In this document: one piece after another, positions 57,146 to 64,000 of the stretch
Position numbering within the stretch: the first letter of the stretch is position 1
How the letters are laid out: every line of letters begins with the position of its first letter
Assembly: GCF_018131105.1 (NCBI RefSeq)
Contig: NZ_JAFCJI010000001.1
Coordinates: 2,294,001 to 2,358,000 of the forward strand
Source: Bradyrhizobium manausense
GTDB taxonomy: Bacteria; Pseudomonadota; Alphaproteobacteria; Rhizobiales; Xanthobacteraceae
Reading direction: 5' to 3'
DNA: 64,000 nt
Program-made: the position numbers and the translations under genes
The notes under the pieces: generated by a model
Told to the model about the DNA's origin: nothing
Database searches by the model: none
What the model saw: only the letters and a program-made list of their open reading frames with translations

Positions 57146-57421
57146 CTATTTGGCGTCCTTGGCGGCGACAGCCTGGCGGTCGCGGGCGGCCGCAAGCTCG
57201 GCTTCGATCTTGGCGCGCTGGTCGGGTGGGATGATCGCCTGATCGCGGTCCGGCGGCAAATCGTGGACGGGCAGATAGGCACCAGGCTCTCTAGGATGAG
57301 CCGGCGCGTCGGCGGCCGTCATGTCGGCAAGCTGACTCGAGCAGCCCCCCAACGCGAACGTCGCCATCAGCAGCGCGCAGCACGCAAGCCGCGTCTTTTG
57401 CAGGTCCCACAACGCCAACAC
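57146..57421 (-). CDS. Small lipoprotein (91 aa)
   Basis: After a hydrophobic leader (LACCALLMATFALGGCSS) the lipobox is 'ALGGC' with the lipidated Cys at about 27. The mature part is short and rich in Ala, Pro and Asp and ends in a charged helix ('AKIEAELAAARDRQAVAAKDAK' in part). It presumably sits in a membrane facing the periplasm. It is divergent from phaC and I see no functional link. Confidence 0.72.
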   Translation of the reverse strand: MLALWDLQKTRLACCALLMATFALGGCSSQLADMTAADAPAHPREPGAYLPVHDLPPDRDQAIIPPDQRAKIEAELAAARDRQAVAAKDAK

Positions 57422-57674
57422 TTGGGAAATCCCCTACTCGTCCCAATGCAAGGCTGTCGGAAGCTTAACCAACAACCTGCCCAAGCTCAAACCATTGCTG
57501 CCCACAAATGGCACGAGCGAGAAATCATCCAAGGCCCACGGCACTAGAGGTGCACGCCGATTGTGACAAAAGCAAGAAGGCTTGTCGCAGTGCAGCACAT
57601 CTTCGCGTCTGTTTAACGCGAAACCAGCGAGCTTCGCGGTGACGAATACGGAATGAATCGTTACTGTCGCCTTC

Positions 57675-59489
57675 ATGAGTACCGCCACGACCGACACGCC
57701 CAAGTCAAAGCCCGAAACGAAGTTCGATGCCGAGGCCTTCGCGATGAATGTCGCGCGGGCGATGGAGAGCGGCGGCAAGGCACTCGCCGCCTATCTGAAG
57801 CCGCGTGAAAGCGGCGAAGTGCAGGACCGTCCGCCGGCCGAGCTCACCGAAATGGTCAAGACCTTCTCGTCGGTCGCCGAATACTGGCTCTCGGATCAAT
57901 CGCGATCGTCCAGTCTCCAGACCAAGCTCGCCAAGGATTATCTCGATCTCTGGGGCTCGGCGGCGCGACGGATGGCCGGCCAGGACGCTCAGCCCGCGAT
58001 CGCACCCTCGCCGCGCGACAAGCGCTTTGCCGATCCGGAATGGAAATCGAACCAGTTCTTCGATTTCATGATGCAGCTCTATCTGCTCACGACCAAATGG
58101 GCGCAGGCGCTGGTGCATGACGCCGAAGGGCTCGATCCGCAGACGCGGCGCAAGGCCGAGTTCTACATGCAGCAGGTCACCAACGCGATCTCGCCGTCGA
58201 ACTTCGTGCTGACCAATCCGGAGGTGCTGCGCGAGACAGTTGCAAGCAGCGGCGAGAACCTCGCACGCGGCCTGACCATGCTCGCGGAGGACATCGCCGC
58301 CGGCAAGGGCATGCTGAAGATCCGCCAATCCAACCCGGACAACCTCGTCGTCGGCGTCAACATGGCAACGACACCGGGCAAGGTGATCTACCAGAACGAA
58401 ATGATGCAGCTGATCCAGTATTCTCCGACCACGGAGAAGGTGCTGCGCACGCCGCTGCTGATCGTGCCGCCCTGGATCAACAAGTTCTACATCCTCGATC
58501 TCAAGCCGGAGAAATCCTACATCAAGTGGTGCGTCGACCAGGGCATCACCGTGTTCGTGATCTCATGGGTCAACCCCGACAAGCGGCTCGGTGCCAAGAG
58601 CTGGGAAGACTACATGAAGGAAGGCCCGCTCACGGCGATGGACGTGATCGAGAAGGTGACCGGCGAACTGAAGGTGCACACGGCCGGCTATTGCGTCGGC
58701 GGCACCATGCTGGCGACCACACTCGCCTGGCTTGCCGAGAAGCGACGCCAGCGCGTGACCTCGGCGACGTTCTTCGCTGCGCAAGTCGACTTCACCCATG
58801 CCGGCGATCTCCTCGTCTTCGTCGACGAGGACCAGATCGCGGCGCTCGAGCAGGACATGAAGGCCTCCGGCGTACTCGAAGGCTCCAAGATGGCGATGGC
58901 CTTCAACATGCTGCGCTCGAACGATCTGATCTGGTCCTACGTGGTCAGCAACTACCTGAAGGGCCAGCAGCCGAGCGCGTTCGACCTCCTGCACTGGAAT
59001 TCCGACGCGACGCGGATGACCCAGGCGAACCATTCCTACTATTTGCGCAACTGCTACCTGGAGAACCGGCTGTCGACGGGCACGATGGTGCTCGACAACA
59101 CGCTGCTCGATCTCTCCAAGGTGAAGGTGCCCGTCTACAACCTCGCCACCCGCGAGGATCACATCGCGCCGGCGGAATCGGTGCTGTACGGCTCGCAGTT
59201 CTTCGGCGGTCCCGTGAAATACGTGCTGTCGGGCTCCGGCCACATCGCCGGCGTCGTCAATCCGCCGGCCTCGAACAAGTATCAGTACTGGACCAACGAC
59301 AACATCAAGGACGTCAACGTCGCCCAGTGGATGAACGGCGCGGTGGAGCACAAGGGTTCGTGGTGGCCGGACTGGCGCGAATGGCTGGGCGGGCTCGATC
59401 CGGAGGAAGTCCCGGCGCGCAGCCCCGGCACGGACGCACTGCCCCCGCTCGAGGATGCCCCCGGCAGCTATGTCAGGGTACGCGCGTAG
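57675..59489 (+). CDS. phaC: Class I polyhydroxyalkanoate synthase PhaC
   Basis: It polymerises (R)-3-hydroxybutyryl-CoA into PHB. The 604-aa length fits class I. Hallmarks are the lipase-like box 'AGYCVGGT' with nucleophile Cys340, 'PPWINKFYILDLKPEKS', and the catalytic Asp and His in 'TREDHIAPAES' and 'GSGHIAGVVNPP'. The N-terminal ~100 residues are variable, as usual. It works in the cytoplasm on the granule surface. No phaAB or phasin gene is adjacent in this window. Confidence 0.97.
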   Translation: MSTATTDTPKSKPETKFDAEAFAMNVARAMESGGKALAAYLKPRESGEVQDRPPAELTEMVKTFSSVAEYWLSDQSRSSSLQTKLAKDYLDLWGSAARRMAGQDAQPAIAPSPRDKRFADPEWKSNQFFDFMMQLYLLTTKWAQALVHDAEGLDPQTRRKAEFYMQQVTNAISPSNFVLTNPEVLRETVASSGENLARGLTMLAEDIAAGKGMLKIRQSNPDNLVVGVNMATTPGKVIYQNEMMQLIQYSPTTEKVLRTPLLIVPPWINKFYILDLKPEKSYIKWCVDQGITVFVISWVNPDKRLGAKSWEDYMKEGPLTAMDVIEKVTGELKVHTAGYCVGGTMLATTLAWLAEKRRQRVTSATFFAAQVDFTHAGDLLVFVDEDQIAALEQDMKASGVLEGSKMAMAFNMLRSNDLIWSYVVSNYLKGQQPSAFDLLHWNSDATRMTQANHSYYLRNCYLENRLSTGTMVLDNTLLDLSKVKVPVYNLATREDHIAPAESVLYGSQFFGGPVKYVLSGSGHIAGVVNPPASNKYQYWTNDNIKDVNVAQWMNGAVEHKGSWWPDWREWLGGLDPEEVPARSPGTDALPPLEDAPGSYVRVRA

Positions 59490-59498
59490 CCGGATTCC

Positions 59499-59515
59499 AT
59501 TGCGCATGGCGCAAT
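59499..59515 (+). terminator. Short hairpin after phaC
   Basis: ATTGCGC (59499-59505) and GCGCAAT (59509-59515) pair around ATG, 10 nt past the phaC stop. There is no T run, so it may stabilise the mRNA end or work as a weak terminator. Confidence 0.4.
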
Positions 59516-59571
59516 CCTGGCCGCTTGTATAAGCTTACTCTCGACACAGCGACGACAGAGGGGACTGGGCT

Positions 59572-59970
59572 ATGACGCGTGAATTGTTCTGGCTGACGTG
59601 CACGGTGATCCTGACGGGAATTCTCTGGATTCCTTACACCATCAACCGCTGTCAGATTCGCGGCCTCGGCGGCGCGATGGCCAACCCCTCGCGTGGTGAC
59701 AAGCCACAGTCGGAGTGGGCAAACCGTCTGATGTTCGCGCACGACAATGCGGTCGAGAACCTCGTGCTGTTCGCACCGCTGGTGCTGATCCTGAACGCGA
59801 TCGACTATTCCTCGAAATGGACCGTGCTCGCCTGCGTCGTCTATTTCTGGTCGCGCGTCGCGCATTTGATCGTCTATGCGCTCGGAGTCCCGGTGTTCCG
59901 CACGCTGGCCTTCAGCGTCGGCTTCCTGGCACAGGCCGTGCTGGTACTGGCGATCTTCAAGGTATTCTGA
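59572..59970 (+). CDS. MAPEG-family membrane protein
   Basis: The 132-aa protein has four helices and the family elements 'RLMFAHDNAVENLVLFAPLVLIL' in part (an N-E helix motif) and 'YFWSRVAHLIVYALGVP' (R-x-x-H). MAPEG proteins (eicosanoid and glutathione metabolism) conjugate glutathione or reduce peroxides at membranes; many bacterial members have unknown substrates. It lies 82 nt after phaC on the same strand and is followed by a repeat. Confidence 0.92.
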   Translation: MTRELFWLTCTVILTGILWIPYTINRCQIRGLGGAMANPSRGDKPQSEWANRLMFAHDNAVENLVLFAPLVLILNAIDYSSKWTVLACVVYFWSRVAHLIVYALGVPVFRTLAFSVGFLAQAVLVLAIFKVF

Positions 59971-59980
59971 TCGCCCTCTC

Positions 59981-60059
59981 CGTCATTGCGAAGCGACGAA
60001 GCGATCCAGGCTATCTCCGCGATGGGATTCTGGATTGCTTCGCTTTGCTCGCAATGACG
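59981..60059. repeat. Inverted-repeat element between the MAPEG and argC genes
   Basis: Arms CGTCATTGCGA (59981-59991) and TCGCAATGACG (60049-60059) are exact reverse complements and enclose GCGATCCAG/CTGGATTGC pieces. This is a short repeat type frequent in Bradyrhizobium spacers, in the convergent gap between the MAPEG and argC genes, where it could act as a bidirectional stop hairpin. Confidence 0.78.
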
Positions 60060-60081
60060 AAGACTGACGGTGCGCTGGCGC

Positions 60082-61065
60082 CTACTCCTCCGGCAAGCCC
60101 AGCATCAGCCGCATATTCTGCACCGCGGCGCCCGAGGCGCCCTTGCCGAGATTGTCCAGCCGCGCGACCAGCACCGCCTGGTGGTACTTGTCACTGGCGA
60201 AGACGTAGAGCTCGAGCATGTTGGTCTCGTTCAGTGCTTCCGGCTCGAGCCGGCCGCCCTTTGACGCCTCGTTCTGAAGCGGCATCGCCGAGACGTATTT
60301 TGAACCCGCATAGCGCTTGGCGAGCGCGGCTTGCAAATCCGCCCCCGTCGGCTTGCCCGGCAGCGTGTCGAGCTGGAGCGGGATCGAGACGAGCATGCCC
60401 TGCCGGTAATTGCCGACCGAGGGAATGAAGATCGGCCGCCGCGTCAGGTTCGAATAGAGCTGCAGCTCGGGCAGGTGCTTGTGCTCGAAGCCGAGACCGT
60501 AGAGCTCGAAGGACGGTGCGCTGCCGTCGTCAAAACTCGCAATCATCGACTTGCCGCCGCCCGAATAGCCGCTCACCGCGTTGACGCTGATGGGATAGTC
60601 GGGCGGCAACAGCCCGGCATCGACGATCGGCCGCAGCAATGCAATGCCGCCGGTCGGATAGCAGCCGGGGTTGGAGACCTTCTTGGCGGCCTTGATCTTG
60701 CCGGCCTGGTCCGGCGCCATCTCAGCAAAGCCGTAAGCCCAATCCGGCGCAACCCGGTAGGCGGTGGAAGCATCCAGCACCTTCGGCCCCGAGGAGCCCA
60801 TGCTGTCGATCAGCGCGACCGTCTCCCTGGCGGCATCATCGGGCAGGCAGAGGATGACGAGATCCACCTCCTCCATCAGCGCCTTCTTGGCCGCGGGATC
60901 CTTGCGCTTGTCGTCGGCGATCGTCTTCACCACGACATCGTTCTGGAGCTTGAGCCGTTCGTTGATGCCGAGCCCGGTCGTGCCGGAACCGCCGTCGACG
61001 AAGACGGTGGCGGGCTTGCTAACGGTGCCCGACTTCGGGGCGCTCTTGGTGTCAACGAGGCTCAT
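60082..61065 (-). CDS. argC: N-acetyl-gamma-glutamyl-phosphate reductase, type 2
   Basis: It catalyses the NADPH-dependent third step of arginine synthesis. The active-site Cys135 is in 'VSNPGCYPTGGIALL', with the NADP loop 'VFVDGGSGTTGLGINERL' and 'GYSGGGKSMI'. The 327-aa length fits the type 2 (AGPR_2) subfamily. Its ATG overlaps the stop of the PaiB-like gene by ATGA, so the two are translated together. Confidence 0.95.
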   Translation of the reverse strand: MSLVDTKSAPKSGTVSKPATVFVDGGSGTTGLGINERLKLQNDVVVKTIADDKRKDPAAKKALMEEVDLVILCLPDDAARETVALIDSMGSSGPKVLDASTAYRVAPDWAYGFAEMAPDQAGKIKAAKKVSNPGCYPTGGIALLRPIVDAGLLPPDYPISVNAVSGYSGGGKSMIASFDDGSAPSFELYGLGFEHKHLPELQLYSNLTRRPIFIPSVGNYRQGMLVSIPLQLDTLPGKPTGADLQAALAKRYAGSKYVSAMPLQNEASKGGRLEPEALNETNMLELYVFASDKYHQAVLVARLDNLGKGASGAAVQNMRLMLGLPEE

Positions 61066-61727
61066 GGCACGCTCCTTTCGAGCTTTTTCGTATCGTCTGC
61101 AAAAACGTGCGGCCTTGCCTGCCGCATCAACTCTGAAATTTGCTTCGCGTCGGCATCGCCTTCGCCAAGCGCATTCGCGATCGCTGCATAGTCGGCGTCC
61201 GACTTGTGCTGGTTGAGCTTGAAGCTGCCTTCGACCTCTTCAACCGTCATCACCAGACCCACGATCGCCTTCTTCAACGTCTCGAACCGGCCTGCCGTCA
61301 TCTTGCCTGATGTCCACGGCGTCTTCGGCAACAGCCAGCTCTCGAAGATGTCGCTGAGCGTGTCGATCTGCACCGCCAGCTCATCGTCCGACAACAGCCG
61401 CACCGGGCCGCTGAGATGCACCGACTGGTAGAGCCAGGTCGGCACCTGATCAGGCGAGACGTACCAGTCAGGCGATACATAGGCATCGGGGCCGTTGACC
61501 GCGAGCAGCCAGGACACCGCGCCATCCGCAAGCGTTACCAGCGGATTGTGACGGGCGACATGAAAGGCAGCCTGTGGCGTGCCGTCGGCCGCATACGTCA
61601 AGTAAAACGGCAACGGCGATGCGACCGGCTTGTGGCCGTCGAAGGCGCACATGGTGCCGAAACCGCGCTCGCCCGCGAATTTCAGGCTTGCGGCGCGATC
61701 CGGCTTGAAAAAGGGTGGCGTGTACAT
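61062..61727 (-). CDS. PaiB-like FMN-binding split-barrel protein
   Basis: The 221-aa protein has 'MYTPPFFKPD', 'SPLPFYLTYAADGTPQAAFHVARHNP' (in part), 'YVSPDWYVSPDQVPTWLYQSVHLSG' (in part) and the C-terminal 'FKLNQHKSDADYAAIANAL', all typical of PaiB/FMN-binding negative regulators. PaiB represses sporulation in Bacillus, but most homologues probably bind FMN or heme without DNA binding. Translational coupling with argC is notable; the reason is not known. Confidence 0.92.
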   Translation of the reverse strand: MYTPPFFKPDRAASLKFAGERGFGTMCAFDGHKPVASPLPFYLTYAADGTPQAAFHVARHNPLVTLADGAVSWLLAVNGPDAYVSPDWYVSPDQVPTWLYQSVHLSGPVRLLSDDELAVQIDTLSDIFESWLLPKTPWTSGKMTAGRFETLKKAIVGLVMTVEEVEGSFKLNQHKSDADYAAIANALGEGDADAKQISELMRQARPHVFADDTKKLERSVP

Positions 61728-61951
61728 CGTGGTCTCCTGCTGGGCCTCCTTGGGGGCCGCCGGATCAGATCGCGCTGACAGGAGAGAGAATGCCGCGGAT
61801 CGGATCCAGCGGCAAAGACGATGATCTCAAACGCGATCGACCGCCCAAACCGCTAAAGAGCGGCGGCGGCGACGGGCGAACAGGATGGTCGCGGCGTTGA
61901 TCATGGCGCGCGGCTATAAGGCGAGATGCGGTTCTCGTCAAGTTTCCGGCG

Positions 61952-62482
61952 TCAGATCACCCGCCAGATCCACTCCATGACCGTCGCGATCACGTCACCG
62001 AACAGCAGAAGCGCGGCCGACCAGACCAGGGCCGAGGTGAAATTGGCGGCCTGGAAGCTCCAGTACGGCATCTCGAAAATGCCTGCGGCGAGCGGCACGG
62101 AGGCGCGCAAGGGGCCGAAGAAACGGCCGATGAAGATGCTAGGCACGCCCCAGCTGCGCACGAACGCCTCGCCCTTGGGCAGGAGTTCCGGATAGCGCGA
62201 AAGCGGCCACATCTGCGCGACCCGCTCCTTGTAGCGATAGCCGAACCAATAGGAGACCCAGTCGCCGAGCGCCGCCCCGATCCCGCCAGCGATCCAGACC
62301 GGATAAAAGCTGATGCCGCTCGCGCCGATCAGTGCGCCGATCGCCACCAGCGCACCCCAGGCCGGGATCAGCAGCGAGATGAAAGCGAGCGACTCCCCAA
62401 ACGCCAACAGGAACACGATCGGAGCAGCCCAGGCCTGGTGAAGGCGCACGAAATCGGCCATTGCGTGCGCGTACTGCTCCAT
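61952..62482 (-). CDS. DedA-family membrane protein
   Basis: The DedA/SNARE-associated family protein (176 aa) has helices around 18-40, 48-70, 130-150 and 155-175. The conserved 'ESLAFISLLIP', 'GDWVSYWFGYRY' and 'FIGRFFGPLRASVPLAAG' with its Arg and Pro residues are present. DedA proteins are lipid scramblases or flippases involved in undecaprenyl and phospholipid recycling. It is divergent from parE. Confidence 0.93.
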   Translation of the reverse strand: MEQYAHAMADFVRLHQAWAAPIVFLLAFGESLAFISLLIPAWGALVAIGALIGASGISFYPVWIAGGIGAALGDWVSYWFGYRYKERVAQMWPLSRYPELLPKGEAFVRSWGVPSIFIGRFFGPLRASVPLAAGIFEMPYWSFQAANFTSALVWSAALLLFGDVIATVMEWIWRVI

Positions 62483-62553
62483 TCCAGATCGCCTTCCCGC
62501 GCCGCCCTGATGAGGTCCTACTCGATGAAAAGCACTGGTAAGCCAGGGACTTG

Positions 62554-62646
62554 TGTGACATCAAGTCACAAAGCCCGGCACCGAGCGGACCGCAGCGTCA
62601 AATTGCCGGGATTGGTTAGTCTGCGGCGTAAAATCGCCGGGATTGG
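62554..62646. promoter_or_regulatory. dedA-parE divergent spacer: palindrome and 31-nt-spaced direct repeats
   Basis: TGTGAC-ATCAA-GTCACA (62554-62570) is a perfect inverted repeat. Two 21-bp direct repeats, GCGTCAAATTGCCGGGATTGG (62595-62615) split here as GCGTCAAATT and GCCGGGATTGG, and a copy at 62626-62646, match at 19 of 21 positions. They are exactly 31 nt apart, about three helical turns, as for a regulator bound on one face. No regulator for them is known to me. Confidence 0.6.
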
Positions 62647-62756
62647 CTCCCAACGACGCCTTGGAGCGGCCCGGCGGTGACCTTTGCCGGCCAGCCGTGG
62701 CATAGTCGCCCTGACCGATTCGCCGCCCGCGCGGCCCTCAAAACCTATCAAGATAT

Positions 62757-64000
62757 ATGTCCAAGCAGTTGAAAACGAAAACAAAAGACGATTTGTTCGC
62801 GGGAAATGAGCCGAAGGGGCGCGCGAGCGCCGCGAAGGCCGCTCCGCGCGCCAGCGGTGGCGAAGCCGATTACACGGCCGCCGATATCGAAGTGCTCGAA
62901 GGCCTGGAACCGGTGCGGCGCCGGCCCGGCATGTATATCGGCGGCACCGACGAAAAGGCGCTGCACCACCTCTTTGCCGAGGTCATCGACAATTCGATGG
63001 ACGAGGCGCTGGCCGGACACGCGACCTTCATCGGCGTGGAACTCACCGCAGACGGCTTCCTCACCGTCACCGACAACGGCCGCGGCATCCCGATCGATCC
63101 GCATCCGAAGTTCCCGAAGAAGTCGGCGCTCGAAGTCATCATGTGCACGCTGCATTCGGGCGGCAAGTTCGACAGCAAGGTCTATGAGACCTCGGGCGGC
63201 CTGCATGGCGTCGGCATCTCCGTCGTGAACGCCCTCTCCTCGCTCCTTGAGGTCGAGGTCGCGCGCAGCCAGAAGCTCTACCGCATGACGTTCGAGCGCG
63301 GCCACCCCAAGGGCAAGCTCGAGGACCTCGGCAAGATCAACAACCGCCGCGGAACGCGTGTGCGCTTCAAGCCCGACACCGACATCTTCGGCGCCAAGGC
63401 CGCGTTCAAGCCGCAGCGCTTGTTCAAGATGACGCGCTCGAAGGCGTATCTGTTCGGCGGCGTCGAGATCCGTTGGAACTGCGCGCCCGAGTTGCTGAAG
63501 GGCGTCGAGGATGTCCCGGCGGAAGCGACCTTCCATTTCCCCGGCGGTCTCAAGGACTATCTGGCGGCGGCGATCCACGCCGACACGCTGGTGCATCCCG
63601 ATATCTTCTCCGGCAAATCGGGCCGCAACGGCGCGCATGGCGCCTGCGAATGGGCCGTCGCCTGGACCGCTGACGCCGACGGCTTCCTGTCGTCCTACAC
63701 CAACACTGTGCCGACGCCCGATGGCGGCACGCATGAATCCGGCCTGCGCAGCGCGCTGCTGCGCGGCCTGAAAGACCACGCCGAGCGCGTCGGCCAGGGC
63801 AAGCGCGCCTCGTCCATCACCTCGGAAGACGTGATGGTGGGCGCAGCCGTGATGCTGTCGGTGTTCGTGCGCGAGCCTGAATTCCAGGGCCAGACCAAGG
63901 ATCGTCTCGCCACTGCCGAGGCGCAGCGCATCGTCGAACAGGCGATGAAGGATCCGTTCGACCATTGGCTGTCGGGCAATCCGAACATGGCCAACCGGCT
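62757..64000 (+). CDS. parE: DNA topoisomerase IV subunit B, ParE (3' end outside window)
   Basis: The ATPase subunit of topoisomerase IV unlinks daughter chromosomes. Only the N-terminal 414 codons are inside. The GHKL ATPase motifs are 'EVIDNSMDEALAGH' (Mg-Asn), 'VTDNGRGIPIDPH', 'GGLHGVGISVVNAL' and 'GTRVRFKPD'. The start is ATG 62757, followed by a lysine-rich stretch (SKQLKTKTKDD), and an N-terminal tail of about 40 residues precedes the ATPase domain. The frame remains open to the window end. 'SKAYLFGGVEIRW' fits ParE rather than GyrB. Confidence 0.95.
   Translation, partial: MSKQLKTKTKDDLFAGNEPKGRASAAKAAPRASGGEADYTAADIEVLEGLEPVRRRPGMYIGGTDEKALHHLFAEVIDNSMDEALAGHATFIGVELTADGFLTVTDNGRGIPIDPHPKFPKKSALEVIMCTLHSGGKFDSKVYETSGGLHGVGISVVNALSSLLEVEVARSQKLYRMTFERGHPKGKLEDLGKINNRRGTRVRFKPDTDIFGAKAAFKPQRLFKMTRSKAYLFGGVEIRWNCAPELLKGVEDVPAEATFHFPGGLKDYLAAAIHADTLVHPDIFSGKSGRNGAHGACEWAVAWTADADGFLSSYTNTVPTPDGGTHESGLRSALLRGLKDHAERVGQGKRASSITSEDVMVGAAVMLSVFVREPEFQGQTKDRLATAEAQRIVEQAMKDPFDHWLSGNPNMANR

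Noticed and set aside
62748-63965. A 405-codon minus-strand frame at the right end
   Set aside because: It is the complement of parE, which shows all GHKL ATPase motifs and stays open to the window end.
1-64000. CRISPR arrays, rRNA genes and complete insertion sequences
   Set aside because: No regularly spaced repeats, rRNA signatures or transposase genes were seen on either strand.

Overview
The window looks like chromosomal DNA of a GC-rich alphaproteobacterium, most likely Bradyrhizobium or a close Nitrobacteraceae relative. This rests on the strong GC-rich codon bias, family-typical proteins (class I PHA synthase, PilZ proteins, TctC/Bug and TAXI binding proteins, the epmA/epmB/efp set), perfect FixK-type TTGAT-N4-ATCAA boxes and several short palindromic repeats of the kind scattered through Bradyrhizobium genomes. 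The assignment is by recognition, not by database search.

Layout. 0-1.3 kb: the end of a glutathione S-transferase gene, then three small genes on the minus strand. 1.5-3.7 kb: a tRNA-Glu gene followed by a small island carrying an O-acyltransferase and closed by a 40-bp copy of the tRNA 3' end. 3.7-6.8 kb: a two-gene glycosylation unit that includes a methyltransferase/glycosyltransferase fusion. 7-11.6 kb: small membrane and PilZ proteins, a PrsW-type protease and an HdeD-like protein. 11.65-12.9 kb: the aromatic-pathway gene aroG, preceded by a complete transcription attenuator whose leader peptide is packed with Tyr, Phe and Trp codons. 13-17.8 kb: the EF-P modification cluster (epmB, epmA, efp) and a secreted M23 peptidase. 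17.9-25.3 kb: a cupin/AhpD pair facing a MarR regulator, small secreted proteins, a lytic transglycosylase, an aldolase, an SDR dehydrogenase and recJ.

25.5-53.1 kb looks accessory. It holds a soluble chemoreceptor-like protein, VOC and SDR enzymes and an AraC regulator. Next comes a ten-gene same-strand run (29.8-40.7 kb) built on a formylglycine-generating enzyme and a Tat-exported sulfatase, and containing a membrane adenylate/guanylate cyclase and an orphan binding protein. A TAXI-family protein behind its own FixK-type box follows. After these come an L,D-transpeptidase, a catabolic unit (pdxA-type dehydrogenase, TctABC uptake system, CoA-transferase, enoyl-CoA hydratase) under a GntR regulator with two visible operators, a LysR/binding-protein pair and a haloacid dehalogenase. 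This block lies between recJ and glpX, which I remember as close neighbours in related genomes.

53.2-64 kb is housekeeping: glpX, hom and an aminotransferase, phaC (polyhydroxybutyrate), a MAPEG protein, argC with a PaiB-like protein, a DedA protein and the 5' part of parE.

The strongest regulatory discovery is the aroG attenuator. The strongest candidate for an undescribed functional system is the sulfatase/cyclase cluster.
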